From Oceanitalea stevensii (lineage in GTDB: Bacteria; Actinomycetota; Actinomycetes; Actinomycetales; Actinomycetaceae), in the NCBI RefSeq assembly GCF_014837105.1, contig NZ_JACSPO010000002.1, positions 75,470 through 139,469 on the forward strand: a stretch of DNA of 64,000 bases. The letters are read 5' to 3'. The notes under the pieces were generated by a model that saw only the letters and a list, made by a program, of their open reading frames with translations, had not been told where the DNA came from and did no database searches. Position numbers and translations under genes: made by a program. Positions 47,723-58,031 of the stretch are shown here, piece after piece. Each line of letters begins with the position of its first letter. Position 1 is the stretch's first letter.

Positions 47723-48875
47723 GAGTGACCTCGCCCTTGGTGACGGTGAAGCGCGTCCCGCGCAGGGACTCGGGGACATCCTCGGCGACGGCCGCCGTGA
47801 TGAGAACCTGCTCGGCACCGCCCACCATGGTGGCCAGCCGCTCGCGCCGGCGGACGTCGAGCTCGGCGAAGACGTCGTCGAGGATGAGCACGGGTCCGCC
47901 GTCGTCGTCGTCCGAGAGCACGTCGAAGGAGGCGAGCCGGAGGGCCAGGGCGTAGGACCACGACTCCCCGTGGCTGGCGTAGCCCTTGGCGGGGAGCCCG
48001 CCGAGGGTGAGGACGAGGTCGTCCCGGTGCGGGCCGACGAGGCTCACGCCGCGGTCGATCTCCTTGTCCCGGACCCGGGCCATCGCCTCGACGAGCCGCT
48101 CCTCGAGCTGGGCCACGTCGGTGAGCGCGCTCTCCTCCTCGGGGGTGGCCTCGCCCTCGCTGTCGAGGCCGAGGAGCGCCGACCGGTAGCCGAGGTGTGC
48201 CTCGCCCTGCCCGGCGCTGACCTGCTCGTAGGCCTGCGCCGTCTGAGGGCGCAGCCGGTGGAGGAGGTCGATGCGGGCGGCGGTGATCTCCGCGCCCGCC
48301 GCGGCGAGGTGGCGGTCCCACACGTCGAGGGTGGACAGGTCCGGGCTGGAGCCGCGGCGGCGGGCGGCCCCGGCGGTCTTGAGGAGCGCACCGCGCTGGC
48401 GCAGGATCTTGTCGTACTCGCTGCGGACGCCGGCCAGCCGCGGGGTGAGGAGCACGAGGAGGTCGTCGAGGAAGCGGCGGCGCGCCTGGGGGTCGCCCTT
48501 GACGAGCTCGAGGTCCTCGGGCGCGAAGACGACGCTGCGCACGATGCCCAGGACGTCGCGGGTCCGGCTGACCGGCGCCCGGTTGAGACGCGCCCGGTTG
48601 GCCTTGCCCGCGACGATCTCGAGCTCGACGAGGGTCTCGCGTCCCCCGCGGTTGGCCTTGGCACGCACGACGGCGCCGCCCGTCCCGTGCCGCACGAGGG
48701 CGGCGTCGGAGGCGACGCGGTGGCTGGAGAAGGTCCCGAGGTAGGCGACGGCCTCGACGATGTTCGTCTTGCCCTGGCCGTTGTGGCCGACGAAGGCGGT
48801 GACGCCCGGGTCTAGCGCGAGGACCAGCTCGGTGTAGGAGCGGAAGTCGTGCAGGGAGAGGTTGGAGACGTACAT
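47715..48875 (-). CDS. recF: DNA replication/repair protein RecF
   Basis: 386 aa from ATG 48875. SMC-like ATPase: Walker [17 protein letters not shown] at residues 27-42, [13 protein letters not shown], the signature [15 protein letters not shown] region and Walker [16 protein letters not shown]. Loads RecA on gaps in single-stranded DNA. Two bases after the gnd stop; overlaps DUF721. Confidence 0.97.
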   Translation of the reverse strand: MYVSNLSLHDFRSYTELVLALDPGVTAFVGHNGQGKTNIVEAVAYLGTFSSHRVASDAALVRHGTGGAVVRAKANRGGRETLVELEIVAGKANRARLNRAPVSRTRDVLGIVRSVVFAPEDLELVKGDPQARRRFLDDLLVLLTPRLAGVRSEYDKILRQRGALLKTAGAARRRGSSPDLSTLDVWDRHLAAAGAEITAARIDLLHRLRPQTAQAYEQVSAGQGEAHLGYRSALLGLDSEGEATPEEESALTDVAQLEERLVEAMARVRDKEIDRGVSLVGPHRDDLVLTLGGLPAKGYASHGESWSYALALRLASFDVLSDDDDGGPVLILDDVFAELDVRRRERLATMVGGAEQVLITAAVAEDVPESLRGTRFTVTKGEVTRE

Positions 48876-48877
48876 CC

Positions 48878-49774
48878 TCAGCGCTCGTCGGCGCGACGGA
48901 CCGCGTGTCCCCCGAACTCCTCGCGGAGGGCGGCGATCGCCTTCATGGCGGGAGACTGCTCCTGCCGGGAGGCGAAGCGGGCGAAGAGCGCGGCGGCGAT
49001 GGTCGGGGCGGGCACGGCGTTGTCGATGGCTTCCTCGAGGGTCCAGCGCCCCTCGCCGGAGTCGTTGGCGTAGTCGTCGACGCTCGCGAGGCCCGGGTCG
49101 CCCTCGAGGGCGTCGACGAGCAGCTCGAGGAGCCACGAGCGGACGACGGTGCCGCGCTGCCACGCGCGGAGCACGGCCGCGACGTCCGGGACGAGGTCGG
49201 AGCGCGAGGCGATGATCTCGTAGCCCTCGGCGTAGGCCTGCATGAGCCCGTACTCGATGCCGTTGTGGACCATCTTGGAGAAGTGCCCGGCGCCGACGCC
49301 GCCGGCGTGGACGAAGCCCTCCTCGCGCGGCCCGTCGGGGCGCAGGGCGTCGAAGATCGGCATCGCGCGCTCGACGTCCTCGGCGCTGCCGCCGACCATC
49401 GTGCCGTAGCCGTACTCACGGCCCCACACGCCGCCGGAGATACCGGCGTCGATGTAGCCGATGCCGCGCTCGGCGAGCATGGCCGCGTTGGTCTGGTCGT
49501 CGCGGTAGTAGGAGTTGCCGCCCTCGATGACGAGGTCCCCGGCGCCCAGCCGGGTGGCCAGCTCCTCGAGGACCGTCAGGGTCGGCGCACCCGCGGGGAC
49601 CATGATCCACACGACGCGGCTGCCGGCCGGCAGCGCCTCGGCGAGCTCGGCGAGGGAGGCGACGTCGCTGATCTCCGGGTTCGTGTCGTACCCGGTGACG
49701 GTGTGCCCGGCGGCCTCGATGCGCTGGCGCATGTTGCCGCCCATCTTGCCCAGGCCAACCATGCCGATGTGCAT
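48878..49774 (-). CDS. gnd: 6-phosphogluconate dehydrogenase, decarboxylating (short form)
   Basis: 298 aa from ATG 49774 (GAGGGGAGC site). [19 protein letters not shown] is the Rossmann start, [13 protein letters not shown] the NADP/substrate loop, [14 protein letters not shown] and [25 protein letters not shown] (catalytic Lys/Asn). The short type (about 300 aa) is the Gnd of Actinobacteria, coenzyme NAD or NADP. Metabolic, yet embedded between dnaN and recF. Confidence 0.96.
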   Translation of the reverse strand: MHIGMVGLGKMGGNMRQRIEAAGHTVTGYDTNPEISDVASLAELAEALPAGSRVVWIMVPAGAPTLTVLEELATRLGAGDLVIEGGNSYYRDDQTNAAMLAERGIGYIDAGISGGVWGREYGYGTMVGGSAEDVERAMPIFDALRPDGPREEGFVHAGGVGAGHFSKMVHNGIEYGLMQAYAEGYEIIASRSDLVPDVAAVLRAWQRGTVVRSWLLELLVDALEGDPGLASVDDYANDSGEGRWTLEEAIDNAVPAPTIAAALFARFASRQEQSPAMKAIAALREEFGGHAVRRADER

Positions 49775-49821
49775 GTCTGCTCCCCTCGTGGACGGCTGCG
49801 TCGAACGTACCCGGAGCGCGG

Positions 49822-50949
49822 CTACCCGGCGAACCGGATGGGCATGAGGAGGTAGCGGAACTCGTCCTCGCTCTCCCCCTCGGCGCTGCCCTGACCGGTC
49901 ATGACGGCCGGCTTGCTCGGGTGGGTGAAGGACAGCCGCACGAAGTCGGTCGTCAGCGCTCCCAGGCCGTCGAGCAGGTAGTGCGGGTTGAAGGCCGTGA
50001 CGATGTCCTCGCCGACGAGCGTGGCCTCGAGGACCTCCGAGGCCTGCGCGTCCTCACCCTGGCCGGCCTCGAGGACGACCTGCCCGTCGGAGAAGCTCAG
50101 GCGGATGGGGGTGTTGCGCTCGGCGACGAGCGAGACGCGGCGGGCGGCCTCGACGAGCGCGGCGGTGGCGACGACGGCGTGGGTGGTCGTCTCGTCCGGG
50201 AAGAGACGACGCACGGGCGGGTAGTCACCCTCGACGAGCAGCGACGTGGTCTGCCGGCCACCGGCAGCGAAGCCGACGAGCGAGGCGGACTCGCCCCCGA
50301 GGGCGACGTCGACGCTGCCGGCGCTGGTGAGCGACTTGGCGACGTCGGACAGCGTGCGGGCCCGGACGAGGGCGACGGAGGAGATCGACGGGTCAGTCGG
50401 GTGCCAGCTGAGCTCACGCATGGCCAGGCGGTAGCGGTCGGTCGCCATGAGCGTGAGCTTCTCGCCCTCGATCTCGACGCGGACGCCGGTGAGGAGCGGC
50501 AGCGTCTCGTCGCGGCTCGCGGCGATGCTCACCTGCGCCACCGCCTCGGTGAGGACGTCGGCGTCGATGGTGCCGGAGAGCTCGGGCATGGCCGGCAGCG
50601 CCGGGTAGTCCTCCACCGGCATCGTGAGCAGCGTGAAACGGCTGGCGCCGCAGCGGAGCACGACCTTGGTGCCGTCCAGGGTGAGGTCCACGGGCTTCGC
50701 CGGCAGGGCCTTGGCGATGTCGGCGAGGAGGCGGCCCGAGACGAGGACGACACCGGCCTCCTCGACCGCCGCGGGGACCGCGGAGCGGGCCGAGACGTCG
50801 TAGTCGAAGGTCGACAGGGTGAGGGACCCCTCGCTGCTCGCCTCCAGGCGGACACCGGCGAGCACCGGGACCGGCGGCCTTGCCGGAAGGGAGCGAGCTG
50901 TCCAGGCGACGGCCTCGGCAAGGACGTCCCGTTCGACCCTGAGCTTCAC
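49822..50949 (-). CDS. dnaN: DNA polymerase III sliding clamp (beta)
   Basis: 375 aa from GTG 50949 (GAGAGGT site). Three clamp repeats of about 125 aa. MKLRVERDVLAEAVAW, LTLSTFDYDVSARSAV, GVRVEIEGEKLTLMATDRYRLAMREL and the C terminus RYLLMPIRFAG that forms part of the peptide pocket. Encircles DNA at the fork. First gene left of oriC. Confidence 0.98.
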   Translation of the reverse strand: MKLRVERDVLAEAVAWTARSLPARPPVPVLAGVRLEASSEGSLTLSTFDYDVSARSAVPAAVEEAGVVLVSGRLLADIAKALPAKPVDLTLDGTKVVLRCGASRFTLLTMPVEDYPALPAMPELSGTIDADVLTEAVAQVSIAASRDETLPLLTGVRVEIEGEKLTLMATDRYRLAMRELSWHPTDPSISSVALVRARTLSDVAKSLTSAGSVDVALGGESASLVGFAAGGRQTTSLLVEGDYPPVRRLFPDETTTHAVVATAALVEAARRVSLVAERNTPIRLSFSDGQVVLEAGQGEDAQASEVLEATLVGEDIVTAFNPHYLLDGLGALTTDFVRLSFTHPSKPAVMTGQGSAEGESEDEFRYLLMPIRFAG

Positions 50950-51477
50950 GATTGTTGACCTCTCTCGGAGCGTGACGGCGCAGCGCATGGTGCTGCGCAC
51001 GGGAAACCTTACGCGAGTGCACCGACGCTCAGGACGCGAGTGGGATGCCATCGCCCGGCCAGATCTTGTTATTCACAAGCGATTTGGAAGTGGGGTCTCG
51101 TCTTCGTCATCGGTGGTGTGGACACTGTGGACATCTCACGTCCGTGCAGGTCACCGCGGTAGCCGGGCTGTGTGGGGCGGTGCTGGTCGTCCTGTGGAGG
51201 ACGAGCCGTCGCAGTGGATTGTTGTCATTGCCCTCGGCGTCATCCACCGACGGGGGACGGTCTGTCCACTGACAAGTTTCCGCTGTCCACGTCAATCCAC
51301 AGACTTGTCCACAGCTGTGCATTGGGCCGCAGAGCACATTTCCTTCGTCCAGCGCCGCCGTACGGCGAGGGCAGCGAGCGCCGTGGTCCGCGAGTAGCGC
51401 ACCCCGCTGTGGGCAGCACGAAGTGACCTGCGTGACGACGTGCCGCCGTCGAGCAGGTCACTGAAGGGTCGAGCGGC
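50950..51477. other. oriC: Replication origin oriC (dnaA-dnaN spacer)
   Basis: 528 bases with no gene. DnaA boxes: TTATTCACA 51069-51077, TGTGGACAC 51117-51125, TGTGGACAT 51126-51134 (these two on the other strand, abutting), TGTGGAGGA 51193-51201, CTGTCCACT 51262, CTGTCCACG 51283, CAATCCACA 51293-51301, and a perfect TTGTCCACA 51305-51313. AT-richer stretches (GATCTTGTTATTCACAAG, GGATTGTTGTCATTG) could unwind. Location between dnaA and dnaN matches known actinobacterial origins. Also contains the dnaN promoter. Confidence 0.9.
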
Positions 51478-52899
51478 TCAGCCGCCGGTGCGTGCCTTCT
51501 GCTTGATCCGGTTGGTGAGCTCGGTGACCTGGTTGAAGGTCGAGCGCTTCTCCGCCATCTGCTCGCGGATCTTGCGGTTGGCGTGCATGACCGTCGTGTG
51601 GTCGCGGCCGCCGAAGAGCTGGCCGATCTTCGGCAGGGAGAGCTCGGTCAGCTCACGGCACAGGTACATGGCGATCTGGCGGGCGTTGACGAGGACACGG
51701 GAGCGGTCGGCGCTGCACAGGGCGTCGATCGACACGGAGAAGTAGTCCGCCGTCTGGCCCATGATCAGCGTCGGGGTGATGTCCTCGCCGTCGGTGTCGG
51801 TGATGAAGTCCTTGAGGACCATGACGGCGAGCGACTCGTCGACCGGCTGACGGTTGAGGTTGGCGAAGGCGGTGACCCGGATGAGGGCGCCCTCGAGCTC
51901 ACGGATGTTCGTCGAGATCCGCGAGGCGATGTAGGAGAGGACGGCGTCGTCGATCTCGAGGTTCTCGTTGTTCGCCTTCTTGCGGAGGATCGCGATCCGG
52001 GTCTCGAGGTCCGGCGGCTGCACGTCGGTGAGCAGGCCCCACTCGAAGCGCGAACGCATGCGGTCCTCGAAGCCGTTGAGCTGCTTGGGCGCGAGGTCGG
52101 AGGTGATGACCACCTGCTTGTTCGCGTTGTGCAGCGTGTTGAAGGTGTGGAAGAACTCCTCCATCGTCTGTTCCTTGCCCTGAAGGAACTGGATGTCGTC
52201 GATGAGGAGGACGTCGACCTCGCGGTAGCGACGCTGGAAGGCCTCGGCCTTGTCGTCGCGGATCGAGTTGATGAAGTCGTTGGTGAACTCCTCGGAGTTC
52301 ACGTAGCGCACGCGGACACTGGGGTCCAGGCTCCGGGCGTAGTGCCCGATCGCGTGGAGCAGGTGGGTCTTGCCAAGCCCGGAGCCGCCGTAGATGAACA
52401 GCGGGTTGTAGGCGCGGGCCGGCGACTCGGCGACGGCCGTCGCGGCCGCGTGGGCGAAGCGGTTGCTCGAGCCGATGACGAAGGTCTCGAAGGTGTACTT
52501 CGGGTTGAGCCGGGCGGCGTCCGCCTCCGCGACCGCCGAGGCGCGCCGGGCAGCGGCGCGCGTCTCCTGGGGGGTGGGCGGCGCGGGGGCGTCGTCGGGG
52601 GTGTCGGCGCTGGGGACGCGCGGTGACGTCTCCTCCAGCGTGGGGTCGACGGTGACGGCGAAGCGGACGGCCGAGCCGAAGGCCTCGGTCAGCGCCTCGG
52701 TGAGGGCGACCCGGGCGCGCGTCTCGAGGAAGTCCTTGGCGAAGTCGCTGGGGACCGCGAGGAGGAGGGTGCCGTCGACGGCGCCGAGGGGACGGGTGAG
52801 CCGGATGAAGGCACGCTGGGCGCCGCCGATGTCCCCACTCTCGGTGAGGATGTCCACGGCACGTGCCCAGACGTCGGTGATGTCGTCGTTCTCGGGCAC
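51478..52899 (-). CDS. dnaA: Chromosomal replication initiator DnaA
   Basis: 473 aa from GTG 52899. Domain I (1-90), a Pro/Ala-rich domain II linker (about 95-130) much shorter than in Streptomyces, then AAA+ domain III from [12 protein letters not shown]: Walker [12 protein letters not shown], Walker [14 protein letters not shown], sensor 1 VITSD. Domain IV ends with the DnaA-box-binding [15 protein letters not shown]. Unwinds oriC and loads helicase. Transcribed toward oriC and dnaN; own leader has DnaA boxes. Confidence 0.98.
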   Translation of the reverse strand: MPENDDITDVWARAVDILTESGDIGGAQRAFIRLTRPLGAVDGTLLLAVPSDFAKDFLETRARVALTEALTEAFGSAVRFAVTVDPTLEETSPRVPSADTPDDAPAPPTPQETRAAARRASAVAEADAARLNPKYTFETFVIGSSNRFAHAAATAVAESPARAYNPLFIYGGSGLGKTHLLHAIGHYARSLDPSVRVRYVNSEEFTNDFINSIRDDKAEAFQRRYREVDVLLIDDIQFLQGKEQTMEEFFHTFNTLHNANKQVVITSDLAPKQLNGFEDRMRSRFEWGLLTDVQPPDLETRIAILRKKANNENLEIDDAVLSYIASRISTNIRELEGALIRVTAFANLNRQPVDESLAVMVLKDFITDTDGEDITPTLIMGQTADYFSVSIDALCSADRSRVLVNARQIAMYLCRELTELSLPKIGQLFGGRDHTTVMHANRKIREQMAEKRSTFNQVTELTNRIKQKARTGG

Positions 52900-52950
52900 A
52901 GCGGTCCTCTCTAGCAGCGGGCAGAGCCACGAGTGTCGCACCTCGCCCCT

Positions 52951-52971
52951 CGATCCACATAGATATCCACA
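52951..52971. promoter_or_regulatory. DnaA boxes in the dnaA leader
   Basis: CGATCCACA (52951-52959) and ATATCCACA (52963-52971) lie 52-72 bases before the dnaA start, in the shared 279-base spacer with rpmH. Suggest autoregulation of dnaA. Confidence 0.6.
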
Positions 52972-53023
52972 GATGTGCAGAAGGGGCGTGAGGGACGGCA
53001 TACTCGGGCGCTCGGAGGTCGGA

Positions 53024-53053
53024 TTGACCGGCGTTCTCCCGCTCGCGTATCGT
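53024..53053 (+). promoter_or_regulatory. Promoter of rpmH
   Basis: TTGACC (53024-53029), 18-base spacer, TATCGT (53048-53053): a good sigma-70-type match, about 126 bases before the rpmH GTG. Confidence 0.65.
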
Positions 53054-53178
53054 GGCCAAGCCGTCCTGACGGCTCTTCCGTGGTGCCTGCGCACCGCTTC
53101 TGTAGTGCGGAGGAGCGGCGCAGCCGCGCATCTGCTGCCCAGCCGCAGCGTAGACAACCGACGTTTTGGAGTACTGCC

Positions 53179-53316
53179 GTGAGCAAGCGGACTTACCAGC
53201 CGAACAACCGGAAGCGTGCCAAGGTGCACGGGTTCCGGCTGCGCATGCGCACGCGCGCCGGGCGCGCCATCCTCGGCGCCCGTCGTCGCAAGGGCCGCGA
53301 GAAGCTCTCGGCCTGA
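53179..53316 (+). CDS. rpmH: 50S ribosomal protein L34
   Basis: 45 aa from GTG 53179. [19 protein letters not shown] then [19 protein letters not shown]: complete L34, highly basic. Large-subunit protein. Divergent from dnaA, the classic origin-flanking order. Three bases separate it from rnpA. Confidence 0.98.
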   Translation: MSKRTYQPNNRKRAKVHGFRLRMRTRAGRAILGARRRKGREKLSA

Positions 53317-53319
53317 GTC

Positions 53320-53676
53320 GTGCTGCCGCCGCAGCACCGGATGCGTCGGTCGGAGGACTTCACCGACGCGGTGCGCGGTGGTGCTCGCAGCGGCACGCGC
53401 CGCCTAGTCGTCCACCTTCGGTCCGCCGAGAATGCCGCACCGGCCGCGCCGCGTGCGGGTCTCGTCGTGTCCAAGGCGGTCGGCAACGCGGTGGAGCGCA
53501 ACCAGGTCAAGCGCCGGTTGCGCGGACTGCTCGCCTCCCGGATCAGCGCCCTGCATGACGGCGACAAGCTCGTCGTGCGGGCGCTTCCGGCTGCCCGCGG
53601 GGCGTCGAGCGCGGCGCTCGGGGCGGACCTCGACACGGCGCTGAGCGGTGCGCGCCGACGGGGAGCGCGACGATGA
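53320..53676 (+). CDS. rnpA: Ribonuclease P protein component
   Basis: 118 aa from GTG 53320. [44 protein letters not shown] (RNR motif), then a basic tail. Binds RNase P RNA to mature tRNA 5' ends. Stop overlaps the yidD ATG (ATGA). Confidence 0.96.
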   Translation: MLPPQHRMRRSEDFTDAVRGGARSGTRRLVVHLRSAENAAPAAPRAGLVVSKAVGNAVERNQVKRRLRGLLASRISALHDGDKLVVRALPAARGASSAALGADLDTALSGARRRGARR

Positions 53677-54008
53677 GTGGCCGCCTGAGCGGTCTCCTGG
53701 GCCGGGGCCTCGCTCTGCTCGTGCGCGGCTACCAGCTCATCGTCTCTCCCTGGTTCGGGCCGACGTGCCGCTACTACCCCTCGTGCTCCGCGTACGCGGT
53801 GACGTCCTTGCGACGGCACGGTGCGGTGCGTGGGCTCGCTCTCGCCGTCTGGCGACTGCTGCGCTGCAACCCCTGGAGCCGGGGCGGGGTCGACCACGTC
53901 CCGCAAGCCGGCGAGCCGATGCCGTGGTCAAGACGCGACGCCCGACCACGTACCCTCGGTGTAGCTGCCGGTGGGGCGCGTGTGACCGACGCGCCGGAAG
54001 ACTTCTAG
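53673..54008 (+). CDS. yidD: Membrane protein insertion efficiency factor YidD
   Basis: 111 aa from ATG 53673. [37 protein letters not shown] and [17 protein letters not shown] are the YidD signature with three conserved Cys. Amphipathic, membrane-peripheral; aids YidC. A 30-residue disordered C-terminal extension lies beyond the family core. Confidence 0.95.
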   Translation: MSGRLSGLLGRGLALLVRGYQLIVSPWFGPTCRYYPSCSAYAVTSLRRHGAVRGLALAVWRLLRCNPWSRGGVDHVPQAGEPMPWSRRDARPRTLGVAAGGARVTDAPEDF

Positions 54009-54020
54009 GAGACGACCCGC

Positions 54021-55223
54021 ATGGGTGCCTTTGACACGATCCTGTACCCCATCAAGTGGGTCGTCGCGTGGATTCTCTACCTCTTCCACGAGCTGTGGAC
54101 CTTCGCCGGCCTCGACCCGGCGAGCGGGTGGACGTGGGCGCTGTCGATCGTCGGGCTGACGGTCCTCATGCGCATCTTCCTCATCCCGCTGTTCTTCAAG
54201 CAGATCAAGGCGTCTCGCGGCATGCAGGTCCTGCAGCCCGAGCTGCAGAAGCTGCAGAAGAAGTACAAGGGCAAGAACGACCCTGCGTCGCGTCAGCAGA
54301 TGCAGTCCGAGATGATGGCGCTGTACCAGAAGCACGGGACGAACCCGTTCGCCTCCTGCCTGCCGATCCTCGCGCAGTCCCCCATCTTCTTCGCCCTGTT
54401 CCGGGTGCTCTACTCGATGCCGCAGATCGCCGACGGCACCTACCGCGACGGGCAGCCGCTGGGGCCGATCGATCAGGCCGCGGCCTCGCAGTTCCTCGAC
54501 GCGACGCTGCTCGGGGCGCGACTGTCACAGTCCTTCCTGGGTGAGGGAGCGACGCTCAACGTCCGGATCCTCACGGCCGTGCTCATCGTTCTCATGTCGG
54601 TGACGACGTTCACCACGCAGCGGCAGCTGACGATGAAGAACATGCCGCAGAGCGCGCTGGACAACCCGATGGCCAAGCAGCAGCGCATGCTCATGTACTT
54701 GATGCCGCTGATCTTCGCCTTCTCCGGCGTGTACTTCCCGATCGGTGTCCTCATCTACTGGCTCACGACGAACCTGTGGACGATGGGCCAGCAGTTCTAC
54801 ACGATCCGCAAGATGCCGGCAGCCGGATCCGAGGCCGAGAAGCGCTTCAAGGAGCGTGAGCGCGCGAAGCTCGAGCGGAAGGCCGCCCGCAAGGGTGTGC
54901 CGTTGGAGGAGCTCCTCCCCGAGCCGCCGGAGCCGGAGCGGCCGGTGCAGCGCGGCCAGCGCGTGCAGCCCAAGCGCAAGGACCGCCAGCGCCGCCCGGG
55001 CACACCGGGTGCCACGGGCTCCGAGGCGCAGACGGGTGCCAGTGCCGCGTCCCCGGACGACGCTGCCGAGGTCGAGACAACGGAGACGCCGACCCCGGCT
55101 GGTGCGACGGGCGAGGGTAAGACACCCCAGCAGCGCGCTGCCGAGCGCCATGCGAAGCGAGCGGCCCAGCGTCGGGCCGAGATCGAGCGCCGTGGCAAGG
55201 GCCCCGGCAAGTCGAGCAAGTAG
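54021..55223 (+). CDS. yidC: Membrane protein insertase YidC
   Basis: 400 aa from ATG 54021. Five-helix YidC/Oxa1 core without the large periplasmic domain: WTWALSIVGLTVLMRIFLIPLFFKQI (groove Arg), QKHGTNPFASCLPILAQSPIFFALFRVL, TTFTTQRQLTMKN, PIGVLIYWLTTNLWTMGQQ. A 130-residue cytosolic tail from about 275, rich in Lys/Arg (KERERAKLERKAARK, AERHAKRAAQRR), likely binds ribosomes. Inserts small membrane proteins. Confidence 0.97.
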   Translation: MGAFDTILYPIKWVVAWILYLFHELWTFAGLDPASGWTWALSIVGLTVLMRIFLIPLFFKQIKASRGMQVLQPELQKLQKKYKGKNDPASRQQMQSEMMALYQKHGTNPFASCLPILAQSPIFFALFRVLYSMPQIADGTYRDGQPLGPIDQAAASQFLDATLLGARLSQSFLGEGATLNVRILTAVLIVLMSVTTFTTQRQLTMKNMPQSALDNPMAKQQRMLMYLMPLIFAFSGVYFPIGVLIYWLTTNLWTMGQQFYTIRKMPAAGSEAEKRFKERERAKLERKAARKGVPLEELLPEPPEPERPVQRGQRVQPKRKDRQRRPGTPGATGSEAQTGASAASPDDAAEVETTETPTPAGATGEGKTPQQRAAERHAKRAAQRRAEIERRGKGPGKSSK

Positions 55224-55272
55224 AGACCTGTTCAGTGCCCGGGGCGACGGGCCGAGAGAGAAGGATCAACCC

Positions 55273-55842
55273 GTGAGCGAGCAAGACGTGCAGACCGACG
55301 ACACGACGTCGGAGCAGGGCGCGACGACGGCTGAGACGACATCCACTGAGCGCACCGCCGCGCCGACGAGCGTGAAGCGCCTCGAGGAGGAGGGCGAGAT
55401 CGCCGCCGACTACCTCGAGGAGCTGCTCGACATCGCAGATCTCGACGGCGACATCGACCTCTCGATCGACCACGGCCGAGCCGCGGTGGAGATCGTCAAC
55501 GAGGGCGGGTCCGACCGTGAGCTCCAGCGGCTGGTGGGCAAGGACGGCGAGGTGCTCGACGCGCTCCAGGAGCTGACCAGGCTCGCGGTCCAGGCGCGCA
55601 CGGGCGAGCGCAGCCGGCTCATGCTCGACATCGCCGGCCACCGGCGTGGACGCCGCGCCGAGCTCACCGCCGTTGCCGAGGAAGCTATCACGAAGGTCAA
55701 GGCCGGGGCAGCGAAGGTGGCGCTCGAGCCGATGAACCCGTTCGAGCGCAAGGTCGTTCACGACGCCGTCGCTGCAGCGGGACTCGTCAGCGACTCCGAG
55801 GGCGTCGAGCCGAACCGGCACGTCGTCATCTCGCAGGTCTAA
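55273..55842 (+). CDS. jag: Jag/KhpB-type RNA-binding protein (KH-R3H)
   Basis: 189 aa from GTG 55273. Thr/Glu-rich start, then KH domain (ADYLEELLDIADLDGDI through LVGKDGEVLDALQELTRLAV) and an R3H domain ending PMNPFERKVVHDAVA, the conserved R..H pair, then GVEPNRHVVIS. Lacks the N-terminal Jag-N domain. Binds RNA; partner of KhpA; affects elongation in some Gram-positives. Confidence 0.95.
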   Translation: MSEQDVQTDDTTSEQGATTAETTSTERTAAPTSVKRLEEEGEIAADYLEELLDIADLDGDIDLSIDHGRAAVEIVNEGGSDRELQRLVGKDGEVLDALQELTRLAVQARTGERSRLMLDIAGHRRGRRAELTAVAEEAITKVKAGAAKVALEPMNPFERKVVHDAVAAAGLVSDSEGVEPNRHVVISQV

Positions 55843-55855
55843 TCGTCACCTGTAG

Positions 55856-56506
55856 ATGAACGTTCCCGAGGGTGCTGCGCCTGTCGAGCCTGTCCCGGCT
55901 TCGGCGGCCGGTGTCTTCGGGGACGCGTGGCCACAGGTTGAGCAGTTCGCGGCGATGCTCGTCGCCGAAGGCGAGCTCCGCGGGCTGATCGGACCGAGAG
56001 AGCTCCCCAGGCTGTGGACTCGGCACCTGCTCAACTCGAGCCCGGTCGCCCCGTTCGTGGACGCAGGTGTGCGGTTCGCCGACATCGGATCCGGGGCCGG
56101 CTTCCCTGGAGTCGTCGTCGCGATCATGCGACCCGATCTCGATGTGCACCTCATCGAGCCGATGGAGCGGCGCACCACCTGGCTCGAGGACGTCGCGCGC
56201 GAGCTGTCGCTCAGCAACGTCTCGGTCGTGCGCGCACGCGCTGAAGAGCTCCACGGCACGGCGAGCTACGACGCTGTGAGTGCGCGGGCTGTCGCGGCTC
56301 TCAAGAAGCTCGTCCCGTGGGCGGCACCGCTCATCGCGCCCGGCGGTCGGCTCGTGGCACTGAAGGGCGAGCGTGCTGCGCTGGAGGTAACCGAGGCGGA
56401 GAAGGTGTTGCGCAAGCACAAGCTCACCGACACCTCCGTTCACGAGGTTCTGGTGCCGGGGACCGACGAGCCGACGAGAGTCGTGACGGCACAGCGCGTA
56501 CGCTGA
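55856..56506 (+). CDS. rsmG: 16S rRNA (guanine527-N7)-methyltransferase RsmG
   Basis: 216 aa from ATG 55856. SAM-binding FADIGSGAGFPGVVVAI, LIEPMERRTTWLEDV, VSARAVAALKKLVPWAAPLIAPGGRLVALKG. The family core is complete. Methylates G527 of 16S rRNA; loss gives low-level streptomycin resistance in relatives. The long parS field starts just after it. Confidence 0.96.
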   Translation: MNVPEGAAPVEPVPASAAGVFGDAWPQVEQFAAMLVAEGELRGLIGPRELPRLWTRHLLNSSPVAPFVDAGVRFADIGSGAGFPGVVVAIMRPDLDVHLIEPMERRTTWLEDVARELSLSNVSVVRARAEELHGTASYDAVSARAVAALKKLVPWAAPLIAPGGRLVALKGERAALEVTEAEKVLRKHKLTDTSVHEVLVPGTDEPTRVVTAQRVR

Positions 56507-56585
56507 GCTGCGTCGAAGCGGCTGGGGGTTGGCAGCGGCACGGCGCGCTGTAGCGGCGGGCCGACCCGTCCGCTCGTTCGTCGAG

Positions 56586-56601
56586 CGTTTCACGTGGAAC
56601 C
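56586..56601. other. parS site 1
   Basis: CGTTTCACGTGGAACC, core TTTCACGTGGAAC; three bases off the consensus TGTTTCACGTGAAACA. Confidence 0.85.
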
Positions 56602-56732
56602 ACGCAGTCCTCGTTGTGTCAGGTGTCTACGCCAGCGCGCTCTGGGCGGCTTCGCGGCTACGGAGGCGCGCTTCGGGACGACCTGCGAGCCGCAGTCGGC
56701 GCGCCGTTGCGATTGCCCAGTGCTGGCTGTTC

Positions 56733-56748
56733 TGTTTCACGTGAAACA
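56733..56748. other. parS site 2 (perfect)
   Basis: TGTTTCACGTGAAACA, an exact match to the canonical ParB-binding palindrome, 227 bases after rsmG. Confidence 0.97.
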
Positions 56749-57084
56749 GAGCGAGGACAACCGTGACGGGGCGCTATCCCGGCGGCGGGTAGGCGCCCCT
56801 ACCGAGGTCCCGCACTTCAAGTGGCGCTCTTAACAGGGGATCTGACGCCGCCTTCGACGTTGTGCGCGTAGGTGCTCGCTTTGAGGCGGTCGTCCATAGC
56901 GACACGAAGGCTGGCGGCCCGCGGGACCGAAGGCGAGCACGAAATGGGTCCCTAGTGTGGAACTCCGGAGATGACGCGACGTGCTGCCCTGGAGACGCTC
57001 GCAAGTCGGCCCAGACGTGGCGGTGGCCGTCCGTTTCCGTCTTTCTGACCACTACACCGGCTTCAGCGAGCGTGGGCGAAGCGC

Positions 57085-57100
57085 GGTTTCACGTGAAACC
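57085..57100. other. parS site 3
   Basis: GGTTTCACGTGAAACC, a perfect palindrome differing from consensus only in the outermost pair. Confidence 0.95.
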
Positions 57101-57644
57101 GCCCCTCGCGGAACCGACGCGATACGCATGCCGAACTGACCTCGACCGCGCGTGGTGAGCGGCTCCAAGCGGTGGAGCACTTGATCCGCGACGCAGCGAG
57201 CGACGGCCTTCGCGCGCGTACGAGCGCCACGATTCTCTCCGGGTCGGCTGCGCAAAGGGCAGGAGCCGAGGGACCGATCAGGATGGTTCATCCGGCCAGA
57301 CGGCGAACGCTGCTGTTAGAGCACCAGGCGCCTCCGCAGCCGTGCAACGGTGCGGCGCGGGCCATCCCTGCTGCTACACTACCCGCCCGGCAGCGGCCCC
57401 TCCAGCAGGATGAGCTCACCGCCCGACGCATGCCAAATCGTCGCTCGGGGCGCCCGCAGCGGTTGTCGATACGCGCATCGCTCTCGCTCTTGTGAGGCGC
57501 CAGGGGCTCAACCAATTCGCCGTCGTCTCTGTGTGCAGCCCATCCTGCCTGTGCGTGCGATTTGGCTCGGCTCAGCGTGGATCTGTGGGCTACGTCGGTG
57601 GCGTTCAACCGGAGGTTCGAGCGCGGGCCTCAACTCGTGGCCGG

Positions 57645-57660
57645 TGTTTCACGTGGAACG
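57645..57660. other. parS site 4
   Basis: TGTTTCACGTGGAACG; one A-to-G change in the right arm and one outer base. Confidence 0.88.
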
Positions 57661-57928
57661 CAACTGCCTATGAGGAGGAGCGGTCTACCTGGAGAGGCGC
57701 CCATTCGGGTCCCAGTGTGTCCAGTGCCGCCTGCGTTCTCCCAGCAAGAATCCAATGGTGCGACTCGAGGGGACGCTGTGCGCTCGAGGCCGCGCAGGCA
57801 GTATGGGTCTTACAGAGGACGGTCGTTTCCTGGATTGTTGTTTCACGGGCATCGACTCGCCGACCTCGGCAGTATGAACTCACGCAGAAGGACGCCGGCC
57901 GCCCTGAGCTTCGGAGACTCCCAATGTT

Positions 57929-57944
57929 CGTTTCACGTGAAACC
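57929..57944. other. parS site 5
   Basis: CGTTTCACGTGAAACC; perfect inner 14-base palindrome, outer bases vary. Confidence 0.95.
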
Positions 57945-58015
57945 ACCCCTCTACCTAACTCGGGGCGTCCCCTAGGAGGGCGCGGTCGGCTCCAGGGACG
58001 GTCCGCCCATGCCGT

Positions 58016-58031
58016 TGTTTCACGTGAAACG
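58016..58031. other. parS site 6
   Basis: TGTTTCACGTGAAACG; one outer mismatch. Only 87 bases from site 5. Confidence 0.95.

Noticed and set aside
57172..57975. Frames of 100-140 codons in the parS field
   Set aside because: No conserved motif, Arg/Pro/Ser-rich random composition, and they run through parS sites.
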